Shown here: in pieces, positions 1-11,284 of the stretch | How the letters are laid out: each line of letters begins with the position of its first letter | Numbering within the stretch: position 1 is the first letter of the stretch | From: Posidonia oceanica | Lineage: Eukaryota; Streptophyta; Magnoliopsida; Alismatales; Posidoniaceae | Reading direction: 5' to 3' | Length of the DNA: 64,000 nucleotides | Assembly (NCBI GenBank): GCA_037176725.1 | Contig: JAZBRS010000026.1 | Coordinates: forward strand, 151,291,501 to 151,355,500 | Made by a program: the position numbers and the translations under genes | Notes under the pieces: model-generated | What the model was told of the DNA's origin: nothing | The model's database searches: none | Seen by the model: only the letters and a program-made list of their open reading frames with translations

Positions 1-1297
1 GTTTAGTCTTTTAATTCCAACTTTAACCCAAGTGGAATCTTGCTAATTCATTTTAGGCAATTCATAACTCATTCCTAATGATTTGCCTACTTATCATCTT
101 ATCCTAATGTGTTTTACAAAATACCAATGTCTTAAAAGACAAAAATTCACTTTTATTCTACAAAACTCTATATAAAGCTCAAAATTAGATTCTAAGCCTC
201 AATAGAAACAGGGCCACCTCCAACAGATCAGACCTGGCCAATTAAAGGCCAAACTCAACAGAATGGACGCCTCCTGGGTGCCTACTAGCGTCCCTTGGGC
301 GGCAGAAATGCCTGGAAAGTCCGCCAATAAAGCGTGTCGGCCAATCACGCCTCCTAGTGTCGCCAGAATCTCTCGCTAGTAGCCCGCGCTTGGCACCTTC
401 GCCAGACCCACAAACAGGAAGAATAATCAGTAGAGAACCCATGAACTCCTCTACTCTAAAAACTTGCACCACACCACACACAGGCCACCACAATTCCAGA
501 AAAAATACAAAATCCTAGCATGAGGTATTATCTATCATAGGAGGTGAAAAACCCAAAAATCCGACATACCAATCTCAACATATAAAATTTCAAAGCCATA
601 AGGTGCATATAACAAGCACAACAACCCACACCCTATTAAATCCCTAAAATACATTAAAATTCTCTAAAAATTATCTGATCACTACACCATCATCCAACTA
701 TACTAATCTACACAATCCAAACCTTACTTCACTAAATCTAAGTCAAAAAGTAAGAGAAGGTGGAGTGCATACTCGGAGCATACAGCCACAGCCAATCCTC
801 CTTCCTTCCCTCCTCTTCTCTCTTCTTCTTTCTTCTCCCATGCATGCATGCCTCCAACCACCAGCCTCCAATCCTTCCTCCATCCCGACAGCAACCCAGA
901 GATGCCATTCTAGAATGGCGTAGGGCATAGCGCACGTGGTTGCATGCTCGAGAAGCTTCTAGTTTCTTCCTCTCTTATAATCAAATTTTTTGCGCGAAAA
1001 TTGCACAAACCTCCTCCTCCTTCCAACAAACTACAAACATCCCAAAGAACCTCCTAAAATTAAGATAGAGAGGAATAAACACCAATCCATAACGCCCACA
1101 AATGGAAACTCATAACATTACGGTTCACCAAATCCCAGTCATATCCAATTAATATCCCACAGAAATTCCAAGGTCATCCTTGCAAAAATACCTGATCTCT
1201 AAATACTGCACCTCGCGCTAGCAGTCCGCACTAGAAATCTGTGCTAGCAATCAGCGCTAACTATACCCGCTATTTCCAGAAAAACATGGATGTCACA
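1..1297 (-). mobile_element. Chromovirus-like LTR, partial
   Basis: Read on the minus strand, the sequence beginning at 1297 starts TGTGACATCC, the usual opening of LTRs from Tekay/Del-type chromoviruses. It runs without a recognisable coding region to the window edge. It contains a GAAG/CTTC-rich stretch near 800-840 and a TGCATGCATG run near 840-850. The boundary at 1297/1298 is sharp, because 1298 onward matches two other places in the window (10180 and 15655). The other LTR end and the target duplication lie outside the window. Lineage is inferred from terminal sequence and style only, since no protein is present. Confidence 0.55.
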
Positions 1298-2441
1298 GCA
1301 TCTGTAATGATCTTTAGAGCTTCTACGGATGACTCACAATCGGTGTCCACTAGGCTCCGATTTTCCATCTCTTAGCAGAGGCTAAGACTAATTCCCTCCA
1401 CCTAGTTCCCAAACATATAAAATCAAGTAATATTGATTAAGTGACTACTTTATTTCTTGTACAAGTACAGCTTAGTCAGTCTCTCAAGGAACAGGGAAAG
1501 GTCCACCTGTGATTACTGACATGTGTTATTAAGTGTGCAAGTGTAGAGCTTACAATATGAAGAATGAGCTCATGCCTTGGGCGCTCATACGGTGCGCGAA
1601 GGCACATCCACTTTAACTAAAAGGCAAACCCCGATTTGGCAGGTGAAGGGTTCACTCCCTCACCCGGTTCTTTATTCATGGAACCTCTTTACTTGCCAAA
1701 TCGAGTTGTGGGACGACAGTCCTTTCTCAAGAGTGCTGGTCACACTCGAGGACGGAAAACACTTGACCACAACGAATTGCATTCATTCATTTTGCATATG
1801 TCCATATGGTTTGGGACCAACTGTACCTCACCAACCTAACCTGGCATATGAACCATTCATTGCATTGCATGTTGACCTTGCATTAGCATTATTTGCTTGA
1901 ATCATGCATCCATGCATTATTTCTCATATCATTGGAAGTCGAGCACGAATAGGAGCAATGTTCAACAAGAGTATTAGAGACCCTTAGAATATGTGATCCT
2001 TCTAAAACCAACCAATTCCTACCAATTTTTTTATCAATTCCAATCTAAGTAAAATCTCAAACATGATGCCAAAATCATTTTCCTTTCGATCGGCAATAGG
2101 GTAAATCCCCACGATCTCCTCCTTAGTTTCTGCCCCGTTAAAGCTATCTCTACATGGTTGACATGGTCTTGACACTGGCTGCGACACATAGCTTCAAAAC
2201 CAGCTTGACCCCTCCATGCCTGAGCCTTCAATATGACGGCATTTAATCGAACAATTCGGCTATGTGACAATCCCTGAAATCGGATTTGTTCATCCTCTCT
2301 TTTTTTGTTGTTTTCTTTAGTTAGTTATCCTAGTGGCGGATTGTTTGAGATAGAGCTCCCCTCTTCTGGAAATGCTCATTGGGACATCATTCTTACCTTG
2401 GAGCCGATCTTATTCCAAGATCAACTCCAAGGAGGGCCATC
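1298..2441 (+). repeat. 3' internal region of Tat-like family A/B, copy 1 (B1)
   Basis: This non-coding stretch of about 1.15 kb matches 10180-11284 and 15655-16800, and in all three places it leads straight into an LTR beginning TGTA(G/A)(A/G)TATCCC. It ends in a purine-rich tract (AAGGAGGGCCATC, about 2429-2441) that serves as the polypurine tract for second-strand priming. Shared landmarks include a conserved block near 1305-1370 and a CATATGGTTTGGGACCAAC stretch near 1801-1820. The upstream part of B1 was lost or cut off by the LTR at 1-1297. Confidence 0.75.
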
Positions 2442-3380
2442 TGTAAATATCCCATTTTCACATTTCCAAGAGTTCAGTAAGGATAGGAAACCTTGAGGCA
2501 CGCTAAATCACATGACTAAAGACCTATAACACATTTTCCAATTGTTCCAGTATTTAATTAAAAACATCACTCGATTTTTACTTGGTTCAAGGTCGTTGGC
2601 TGTGGCAGAGCTAACGCACTCAAACTAGTGGCAAGTTTGAGCACCCTGAACACCTTTATTCTACTCAAACTAGTGGCAAGTTTGAGTTCCCTTTAACACT
2701 ACCTAATGAGAGTTCAATAGCTGTGGTTGAGTTAATATCCTTATTGCACTCAAATTAATGGCAGATTTGAGTTTCTTAATGTTAAAAAAGATGTTTTTAT
2801 GATTTCATGGAATTTCTGAAGTTTTCCGGGCTTTTAAAGTATTTCTTTGGATTAATGTAAAAGACAGGGTTGAAAAAGCAAAAATACCAACTCATTGTCT
2901 CTGTAGACGGCGACAAAACTAATCGCCACCCCAACAGGCGACTAGATTGTGTTGTCGCCATATTGCCAAGCAACGAGTATCCTACCACTCTCTCTCAGCA
3001 CATTTTGTCATCCTGGGTATTAATATAATATATGGGATTTTTATAAAGTATTAAGACATTTTTCCCATAATTATTATTATTTCTACGATTTTTCTAGCAC
3101 ATTAAATATATGGTATATTATGTACATCATATAAAAATAATTAATTAACGAAGATTCTAGAAAATCCTAGATTTGGGTGACACTTATCTCGATTTTGATT
3201 TTTAGCACGTTTTTAATGTGTCATATATTCCTTTTAAAACTCAAAATCACATTTAAATTTAAGCCTGGAATATTCCAGTAGATCGGCACCGCTCTTATTG
3301 GCGACTAGCCTATGTGGATATTTTATTCGTATCTGCCACGTTATTTCGACATAATTAAAAATAAAATATCTCGGTTAAGC
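2442..3380 (+). repeat. Family-B LTR, truncated (B1)
   Basis: Starts TGTAAATATCCC directly after the polypurine tract and tracks the complete B2 LTR (16801 onward) for about 940 bp. Similarity is lost at about 3378-3380, after a TCGGTTAAGC stretch. It carries three copies of the hairpin motif CTCAAACT...AGTTTGAG or its variants (about 2621, 2664 and 2748). No TATA region or LTR 3' end remains. The break looks like a deletion junction with the C1 leader fragment. Confidence 0.7.
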
Positions 3381-3448
3381 GTCAAGTGGTCCCTAGGATT
3401 AGTGCAAAAGGGGAAGAAAACCACTCAATCATGGCAAGCAAGCATCAC
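3381..3448 (-). other. Leader fragment of element C1, left of element A
   Basis: This short piece is neither family-B LTR nor family-A LTR. Because element A is flanked by a perfect ACATC duplication (3449-3453 and 12712-12716), this piece was contiguous with 12717-13009 before A inserted. It is therefore assigned to the 5' leader of minus-strand element C1. It has no coding content. Confidence 0.5.
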
Positions 3449-3453
3449 ACATC

Positions 3454-4773
3454 TGTAGATATCCCATTTTCGCATTTCCCAGAGTTCATAGAGGACAGGA
3501 ACTTCTGAGGCACCCAGATCACATAACTAAGGCCTTAATAACACATTTTTCGGAGTTTTCGTGACTTGCTTAAAAACAACACTTGATTCTACTTAGCTCA
3601 AGGACGTTAGCTGTGGCAGAGCTGACTCGCCCAAACTAGTGGCAAGTTTGAGTACCTTTGAGTACACTTTTCCACTCAAATTCGTGGCAGATTTGAGTTA
3701 AAGAAGATGTTTTTATGATTTCATGAGATATCTGAAGTTTTATGGGATTTTAATCGAGTTTTCTGGATCAAACTTAAAAGACAGGGTTAAAAATGCAAAA
3801 GACGTTGCTAGTTGCCAGCTGGAGAGGCGACTGGGATAGGCGCCATGTCAACAGGTGACTAACCTAGGTGCCACTCTAAGCGGTGACTGACAGTCGTGGG
3901 CTCTGTTAACCGAATCGGACAGTTGCTTTACCACGGTCAATTCCCACTAACCCCTCAACCTTTAGGCGCCATCTCAACAGGCGACTAGACGGTTGCAGAA
4001 CTGCCTCGGTCTTCCCCACGATCCTTGACCATTAGGTGCCACTCCAACCGGCGACTAATGATCGTGGTTCCCGTCAACCGAATTTCTACAGTTTTCTCCA
4101 CGTTTGACTGGGCAGTTGCTAGCCTTAGTCGCCTACCCATGCAGCGACTGGCCATAACTATCACTTTTTCTAGAAATTTCTATGTGTTAACCATCCACAC
4201 CCCTTGGAGTCTATAAATAGACTCCGTGGGTCAGTGTTTGAACCCTCAGCCAGTTGTGAGGAAAACCTATCTTGGAGAAATTCTCTTTAGGTTTTCGGGG
4301 TTTTGAGCTTCCACCTTCAAATAGCTAGAGTTTTCAAGCCAGAAACCCTAGTCTCCACCCTCAATTCAGAGAAACCCAAGATCCCAGAGATCACTACAAC
4401 CCAACTACGATCCCAGAGATCTCGAGCCTAGCCAGAGCTCCGACCGTGCCTCCACTTCTACTCCACTGCATACAGCACGAGGGTGAAGGGAGTATTTTCT
4501 TCCAATCTTTCTCATTACATCCCATATTGCATTCCTTAAAATAGGACCCATAGCATATGCATGCGGGGAACAACTCCCGGTTAGTATTAGATTTATTTGT
4601 TTCTAGTATTCTCTGTTCTTCTTTGTTATCATTTACTACACACCAACTAATCTAGATCTTCTCTTTTTTATTTGTTTTGAAGGAAAGGAAAACGCTTACG
4701 TAGCACGAGGAGGCCGCTAGACGACATCCAGCCGTCGATCTAGTGGTCCGAGCACCCCAAAAATCCATCCAAA
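3454..4773 (+). repeat. 5' LTR of element A
   Basis: Starts TGTAGATATCCC and ends at the CCATCCAAA that matches CCATCCACA of the 3' LTR. It is about 1.32 kb, about 106 bp shorter than the 3' LTR because a segment corresponding to 12583-12688 is absent here. It holds hairpin motifs of the CTCAAA...TTTGAG type (about 3631-3695), at least five copies of a GGCGACTA-containing motif (about 3836-4150), and a TATA box in the loop of an inverted repeat (4206-4225). Confidence 0.9.
4206..4225 (+). promoter_or_regulatory. TATA box inside an inverted repeat, element A 5' LTR
   Basis: The sequence GGAGTCTA-TAAA-TAGACTCC is a perfect 8-bp inverted repeat with the TATA core in its loop. TATAAATA is the only good TATA box I see in this LTR and sits about 550 bp before the LTR end, a reasonable U3/R boundary. 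Transcription start is inferred to lie about 30 bp downstream. The 3' LTR copy is identical. Confidence 0.6.
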
Positions 4774-4778
4774 GTTTC

Positions 4779-4796
4779 TGGCGATCACGGTGGGAC
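4779..4796 (+). other. Primer-binding site of element A (tRNA-Arg-like)
   Basis: TGGCGATCACGGTGGGAC starts five bases after the 5' LTR end and begins with TGG, the complement of a tRNA CCA tail. Its complement reads as a plausible tRNA acceptor/T-arm 3' end. The start TGGCGA resembles the tRNA-Arg sites (TGGCGACTCC...) typical of Tat/Ogre elements. The exact tRNA isoacceptor is inferred, not proven. Confidence 0.65.
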
Positions 4797-6231
4797 TTGG
4801 CTTTAGCCAACCCTCTATGCTATGTGAGCTCTTTTCCTTCCTTCCTTCATTTACATTTTAGATCTAGTTGTTTTTCTTTATTTTTGGTTTAGGAGGCCGT
4901 GCGCTTAGGTCTTTCACAACTCCTAAACCCCCGTAGTGTTTTCTGTCATTAGGACAGTTTTTCTAACCCAACCACCTTGATCTTAGGTCAAGAGGTCTCG
5001 TTAGCACTTTGAGGGAACGACAACCTCCTGTCTAGGGTCGTAGGGGGTCAGGTTACTACTGTTCTAAAAAACAGAAGACTCCGGTTTCCAGCCGCCCAGT
5101 AAAGAGGCACCTGAGCAAGTCGCACTCTAGTACAGCGACTACCACAGGTGCGCCATTTACAGGCGACTGGGTCTGGGCGTTTATTTCCCTACAGATCATT
5201 TATTATTTCCAGTTATTTGTGTTGTTTTTTTTAGATCTGCAGTAGTTTAAAATCTGACTAACACCCTGTCCACTGTAATTATTTTGTTTTTATTTGGATT
5301 TTAGGATTGTTTGTGTCCACTCTTAAGGTGGAAACTATCTTATTGATATTAAAGTTAAAGTTCCTTGAGGAAATCTTCCTCTAACTAAAACGATCAAGTA
5401 GAGCGAACCCGAGCCAGTGCAAGTCGCTCACCCATACTCTACTTGATCGGGATAGTTAGATTAAGAACCCAAGGTGTTCTAGGGTTTTATTTTTGACTCC
5501 TCCTCTTCCTTGAGTCAAAATAATCCTTAGTAGATGCTTTACACTTTGATATTCTTGTTTATTTACTGTTTTGTGGTTTGGATAGGGCCGATCTTAAGGA
5601 CAAAATCTTAGGTGGTAGGTCCCTCTTTAGAGAGACAAGCCCGCCATCTAGGCCCTCTTGGTGGACCCTAAAGAAGGTCAAAGGGTGGTACCTATAAGCC
5701 AACAAATCCCATTCAGTATAAACACACAGGTTTAACTAATTAATTAACTAACTAACTAACCACTTAAACAGTAAAAACAGCGATCTATTTGCAACTTGTA
5801 TCCTTTTTTTCCTGTGTGTTGCACGGTCTGTCCAAGACAGACCTGGTTTGCTGAAGCAACAGGCTCTGAGCCGCCTGTTCAGAAGGTGCCTCTATCAACC
5901 GCCCGGTAAACCGGCCACTTGTTTGGACTACAGAGAAATGCTTCGTTCAGTGTGCCTTGTTTGCAGAATTTATTTATCTCCATTAACAGGTTGCAGAAAC
6001 ATCAAAATAGTAACTATTTATTGTTTTATTTTTCCCTTTATTTAATCAAGTCTGTATTAATTAGTACATTGAGTCTGTAATTTCTTTTTTAAAATCTCCT
6101 GTAATAGTCTGAAATAGTCTGAAAAAAAGAAGAAAGAAAGAAAGAAGAAAAAAAAAAGAAAAAAAGAAAAAGAAAAAAAGAAAGACAATTTCACGATAGA
6201 GCTTTATTGACCAAATCATTGGTGCATCAAT
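4797..6231 (+). other. Untranslated leader of element A
   Basis: About 1.4 kb between primer-binding site and gag, without a recognisable gene. It contains an AACTAACTAACC microsatellite (about 5740-5765), further copies of the GGCGACT-type motif (about 5095-5175), and a 65-bp AAG-rich purine tract (about 6120-6185) just before the gag start. A long leader is normal for Tat-like elements, and extra upstream reading frames known from some Ogre elements are not seen here. Confidence 0.7.
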
Positions 6232-8840
6232 ATGACCTCTGCCTCAACCTCTACTTCCACGATACAACCAAGCATAGACCCACAAGGGTTCTTATTCAGA
6301 GCTTCAACTCCACAAACAGAGGAGGCAGAAACCCCTAACTTCTCGCAAGCGATGGGCCAATCATTTGAAGAAGAAAAAGAAGTAAGCCACTCCCGACCAT
6401 GGAGTGCCCCGTTTGAGCATACAATTCCCGGGGTAACCTCCCAAGTAGTGCCACCTACATCGACCGCTTCCTATCTGTCTGAGGAAGCGGCTAATGAGAT
6501 CTATCGACCTTTGGCACGCCACCATCCGTCCACCAAACTTCTTTCTCAAACTACCACCAAAACCCATTAACCACGTCCACTCATGCCTACACATGCACCA
6601 CGCCACTAAACCCCACTACAAACTTCCCTACTCAAAATTCATTCACACAATACCACGCAACACCTACCTATCATTCCATGCATCAAACCATGCCATCATA
6701 CACAACCTACCAACAACCACAATATCCCGGGACATCATACCAACCCCAGTATCCTGGAATAACACACTCACCACAACCTCCCGCTAACACACAATCATAC
6801 TACACTCCACATCAAACCCAACCCTTCTTTCCACCATACAACCCTCTATCACCATCCTACCACCAAACACACGGGCACCTAAACCAAGGACAACAAGCCA
6901 TACCAGGGACAGATCTCAAAAGGATGATCGCCGAAGCACTAACAGAGGTGGGAGTTACATCCAAAGCACCGATAGGGTTCGACACTTCTAAGTTTCCTCA
7001 TTTTGTTCTACCACCTTGATTCAAAATGCCAAAAATAAGGAAATACAGTGGAACAGAGGATCCAATGGGCCATCTAGCCACATTCGCCATGGATGCTCTG
7101 CCCTATCAATACGACAATGGGCTTATAATCTACCTCTTCTTTAAGAGCTTGGAAGGAGAAGCACTGGGATGGTTCAACATGCTCACAGCATATGATCTCA
7201 GTGACTTCAAGATGGTCCAGGAGAAATTTCTACGCCAATATGTCCATCGCATCCAGCACGAGCCTACAATGAGCGACCTCCTCGCTAAAAAGATGAAACC
7301 TGATGAGGAGTTTGCTACTTTTGCAAGTAGATGGAGAGACATGGCTACAAGATCTAAATGCTATATTCCTGAAAGCCAAGCAGTCGAGATCATCACCCGA
7401 AATGCTACAGGAGCACTCAGAACAGGGCTACTGATGAGTGACCTCCAAACATACCCTCAGCTACACAAACGCGCTGCAAGGATCCTCCGTCACAAAGAGA
7501 ATCTACCATTCTTAGAGCTCGAGGAAAGGGGCAAAAAGAAGGGCATTGGCTATACACTTGATGGGATCACTGGTGAAGTGGCACAGGTCTCAATCCAGCA
7601 GAAGCAGAAGGGCCAATACCAGTCTGAGCAATCACTCCTGGCCAAAGGGCAACTGACCCAGTATCAGCCAGAGTAGTACCTGAGCCAATCAACGCAGTAC
7701 CAGGGGCAGTTAGTGCAATCAATGCAGCACCAATAACAACATCCACCTGATTATCCAATACATGCCCAGTAAAGATACCACGGGCAACAACAGGGGCAGA
7801 GGAACTATCACGGTGTCCCTCCTCCACGAAGCTACAAAGGCCCTCAGAGGCAAAACTATCCTCTGCTTCCTAAATCAATCTCTGATACATTCAGGATGCT
7901 ACTTGAGAGTGGAGATCTGTAGCTCCCAGAGCCCAGCCCAAGCTATCCAAACGCTAATATGGCCAAACACTGCCCTTATCATCAAAACAATGGGTACACC
8001 CTTGAAGAATGCTTCACTGTCAAAGATAAAATATACAATCTAAATGACAAGAGTGAGATCATGTGGTCTGAGCTCAAGGCCAGACTAAAGGCGGCTCAGG
8101 AAGGACAACAGGTGATGCAGATACACCAAGAGCCCTTGTTCAACTACCGAGTAGATCAAGCAGATGCAGAGATCATCTTATCAGCTGCTCGGGCTGAATT
8201 TGCATCCATCCAGTGCATACCAGCAGATCTAGAACATAGCCCATCAAGCAAAGAGGACCTTGATTCCCATGTGCTCCAGGACTTAACAAAGGAAAGCTGC
8301 TTGCCCGTTTATGACAAATACGCTGACTGGTGCGATGAGCAGACAGTGGATTCTCAAGTATTCTGGGACTTAACAAAAGAAGACCAGTTGCCCATCTACG
8401 ATGAGTATGCAGATTCAGATTGGTATAAAGCAGAAGCTGTACTTGCTTCACTCTACCAAGCTCTCCAAGCAGCACAAGCAAGAGCTGATCCTCCTCCCAA
8501 GCCGCCCGATCCTACAAACGGACACACTAGGGGCAGTCATGAATGCTACAATTATGAGGGAGAGGTTAATACAGAGCCCAAGGGAAACATCAACGGTTAC
8601 ATCCTAAGGAGCTCCAGTGTAAAAGACAAAGCCACCAGGGGCGCACTGCCTGAGACGGGTCAAGACGAGTCCGACTCTGACCCTCTGAAAGCAAGGACCG
8701 GGCGCAAACCAAAAGAAAGACAAGAACATGCGCCATATGCACCTGACTACTTAATGCCAGGGGCAGACTTCCACAGTCACCTCTCAGGTAAGCCCCCTCA
8801 TCTGGGAAGGGAGGTGCAAAGTTCCACTGAACCCGACTAA
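6232..8840 (+). pseudogene. gag: Ty3/gypsy Gag polyprotein, broken
   Basis: Encodes a retrotransposon nucleocapsid precursor. The N-terminal part (6232-6570) is low-complexity. A shift of frame then leads to a proline/glutamine/tyrosine-rich stretch and the Gag core (7026-7676), with typical motifs such as GHLATFAMDALPYQYD, GEALGWFNML and EKFLRQYV. Further on (7959) comes a Tat-type knuckle-like segment CPYHQNNGYTLEECFTVKDKI split by an acidic tail ending at 8840. Five in-frame stops interrupt the main frame (about 7018, 7674, 7735, 7771 and 7921). All five are explained by single C-to-T changes (CGA to TGA, CAG to TAG, CAA to TAA). No protease domain follows. The break before the Gag core and the stops make it non-functional as it stands. 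Confidence 0.85.
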
Positions 8841-10140
8841 GGGCAGTGGTTAATTTAATTATAACTTGTAAATAAGACTCTTTTTCTTTTCAGTACTCTG
8901 TTTTCCTTTATTTATCTCTAATGCTAAGTTAGATTATAGAATAAAATAAATAAAATGGACTGATAAGGGTGGACTATACCCAACAACTTAGAGGCATTTA
9001 GCAGAGTTGCCAAGATATTATCTAAGGTTTCCCAAGCAGAGACCGTAACACCCAGGGAAGGTCCAACCACTGGTTGTAACAACCTAAAGGCATCTTTAGA
9101 TCCATGGGAGTTACATACAATACACCCTTAATTAGCATGCCAAAGTCAAGAAAGAACCGAAGACCAAGTCCTAGCCAAAGGAAGAAAGTTGTGTCCTAAA
9201 TAGAAAAGGAACTGAACAAATAGGGTAACCTCAACCTTGTTCTGTCTGCACATACACATGCATGGGGAGGTAAGAGAAAGGCAAGCTCGGAGTAGAGGCT
9301 TATGGTACGAACTACTTGCCAATTAACTTAGAAAACGTCTAGAAAAGACGGTAGCAAAAACTGCCCAAATAGAGAGGAAAGAAGGCAACAAAGAAGCTGT
9401 CCAAGTGAGGAACAAATGAAAAGAGACAGTAAAAGAAACTGTCCAACTAAAAGAGGTCAGCAAAGAGCTGTCCAAAGAGCAGAAAAGGAACATGGCAAAA
9501 GCTGTCTATGTGTCTAAAGCATAAATCCTAGAAAGATGCATTAAGGGCCAAGGAAAGGCAAGTGGAATTCAAGACCTAAGCCAAAGTCGAGAGCTTACTG
9601 CACTTCAAACCTCCTCCACCTATCTCACTCACAGACAAGGGGCAGGGAATCCTAGAAGTTCAAGAACTGAGTAAGTGAAGGAGACAACAATCAAACCAAG
9701 ACTAGTATGAGGTTCTAAGTTCTAAACAGACTAAGCATGTTAAAAGGGAAAGCTCTCTCACCCTAGATAATACCAGGCAATGCTGCAAAAGCTGTGAGTA
9801 GACGGTTGTGACTGCACTCATCAATCCAAAAACAACCAAAAAATCAGAAAATCCAAAAACTACCAAAAAATCAGAAAATCCAAAAACTACCAAAAAATCA
9901 GAAAATCCAAAAACTACCAAAAAATTAGAAAACCCAAAATCCAAAAATTAGAAATCACAAAATACCAAAAAAAATAAAAAACACCAAAGAATCAAAAAAT
10001 TAGAAAATCTAAGAAAACCAACCAAAAAGAAGTACCATCCACCCTACATACAAGTGAAAACTTAGTAAGTAGGGAAACTGGAATTAGTCTGGCCGGTGAT
10101 GCAACAATCATTTCACCTCGGATTTGGAATCAACGTCCTA
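8841..10140 (+). other. Non-coding 3' internal region of element A
   Basis: No protein of the pol region can be found between gag and the shared 3' internal block. The stretch is A-rich. Between about 9355 and 9525 a loose repeat built on an AAAGCTGTCCAA-like core recurs about five times at roughly 30-bp spacing. A compact 27-bp tandem repeat follows (9826-9945). Repeats between coding region and 3' LTR are a known habit of Tat-lineage elements. Confidence 0.7.
9826..9945 (+). repeat. 27-bp A-rich tandem repeat, about 4 copies
   Basis: The unit contains CCAAAAACTACCAAAAAATC and AGAAAAT. Four near-identical copies are followed by decayed ones to about 9990. Because 27 is divisible by three, the minus strand reads as a repeated nine-residue peptide, which I take to be coincidental. 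Confidence 0.85.
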
Positions 10141-11284
10141 CTCAAGCGTATCACACGGCTTGGGTGCGTTTTCTCAATAAAGACATTGCTTCTGCAATAA
10201 TCTTTAGAGCATCTACGATGACTCACAATCAGCGTCTACTAGGCTCCGATTTTCCATCTCTCAGCTGATCCACCTAGTTCCCAAGCATGTTGATTAAGTA
10301 ATGACTTTATCTCCTATACAAGTATACCTTAGTCAATCTCCCTAGGAACTGGGAAAGGTTCACCTATGATTACTAACATCTTTTGTTAAGTGTGCAGGTA
10401 CAAAGCTTACAACATAAAGAATGAGCTCACGCCTAAGGGGCTCATATAGTGTGCAAAGGCACACCCACTTTGACTAAAAGGCAAACCCCAGTTTGGCAAA
10501 GGAAGGGTTCACTCCCTCACCCGGTTCTTTAATCATAGAACTCCTTTATTTGCCAAATTGAGCTGGGGGACGACAGTCCTTTCCTGAGAGTACTGGTCGC
10601 ACTTAAGGATGGAAAACACTTGACTACAATGAATTGCATTCATTCATCTTGCATATGTCCATATGGTTTGGGAACAACCGTACCCCGCCGGCCTAACCTA
10701 GCATATGGACCATTCATTGCATCGTATGTTGCATTTGCATTTGTTTGCTTGAATCATGCATCCATGCATTTTCTCATATCATTGGAAGTGGAGCACGGAC
10801 GGAGCATTGTTCTTCAAGAGTGTTGGAAACCCTTAGGACATGTGATTCTCCTAGAGCCAACCTAGTTCCTACCAAACCTTCTATCAATTCCAATCCGAGT
10901 AAAATCTCGAACATGACGCCACAAGAGCACTCCTTTTCGATCGTGTAAGGGTCCTGCCCCACGATTTCCTCCCTAGCTTCTGTCCTTTGAAGTACATCTC
11001 TACATGGTTGACCTGGTCTTGACATCGGCTGTGACAAATAGCCCCGACTTGACCCCTCCATGCCTGAGTCTTCAATATAATGGCAATTAATTGAACCACA
11101 TGGCCGTTCGGCAATCTCCCGACACCGAGTCAGTTCACCCCTTCTTCCTTTTTTATAATCTTCCTTCATCCCTTGTGGTGGATTGTTTGAGATAGAGCTC
11201 CCCTTTTCAGGAAATGCTCAATGGGACATTTGTTCTTACCTTGGACTCAATCTTGTTCCAAGATCAACTCTAAGGAGGGGCATT
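10141..11284 (+). repeat. 3' internal region of family A/B, copy 2, with polypurine tract
   Basis: Matches 1298-2441 and 15630-16800 over about 1.1 kb and leads into the element A 3' LTR. It ends with AAGGAGGGGCATT at 11272-11284, directly abutting the LTR. This polypurine tract is nearly the same as the one of minus-strand element C2 (GGGAGGGGCATT, 45596 onward), supporting a common Tat-type origin. No coding region is seen. Confidence 0.8.

Noticed and set aside
4025..4216. A 63-codon frame repeated identically at 11856-12047
   Set aside because: It is duplicated only because both lie in the LTRs of element A. There is no protein similarity, and it covers the U3 motif cluster.
9702..9944. 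Minus-strand peptide with a nine-residue repeat
   Set aside because: It follows from a 27-bp A-rich tandem repeat in the non-coding part of element A.
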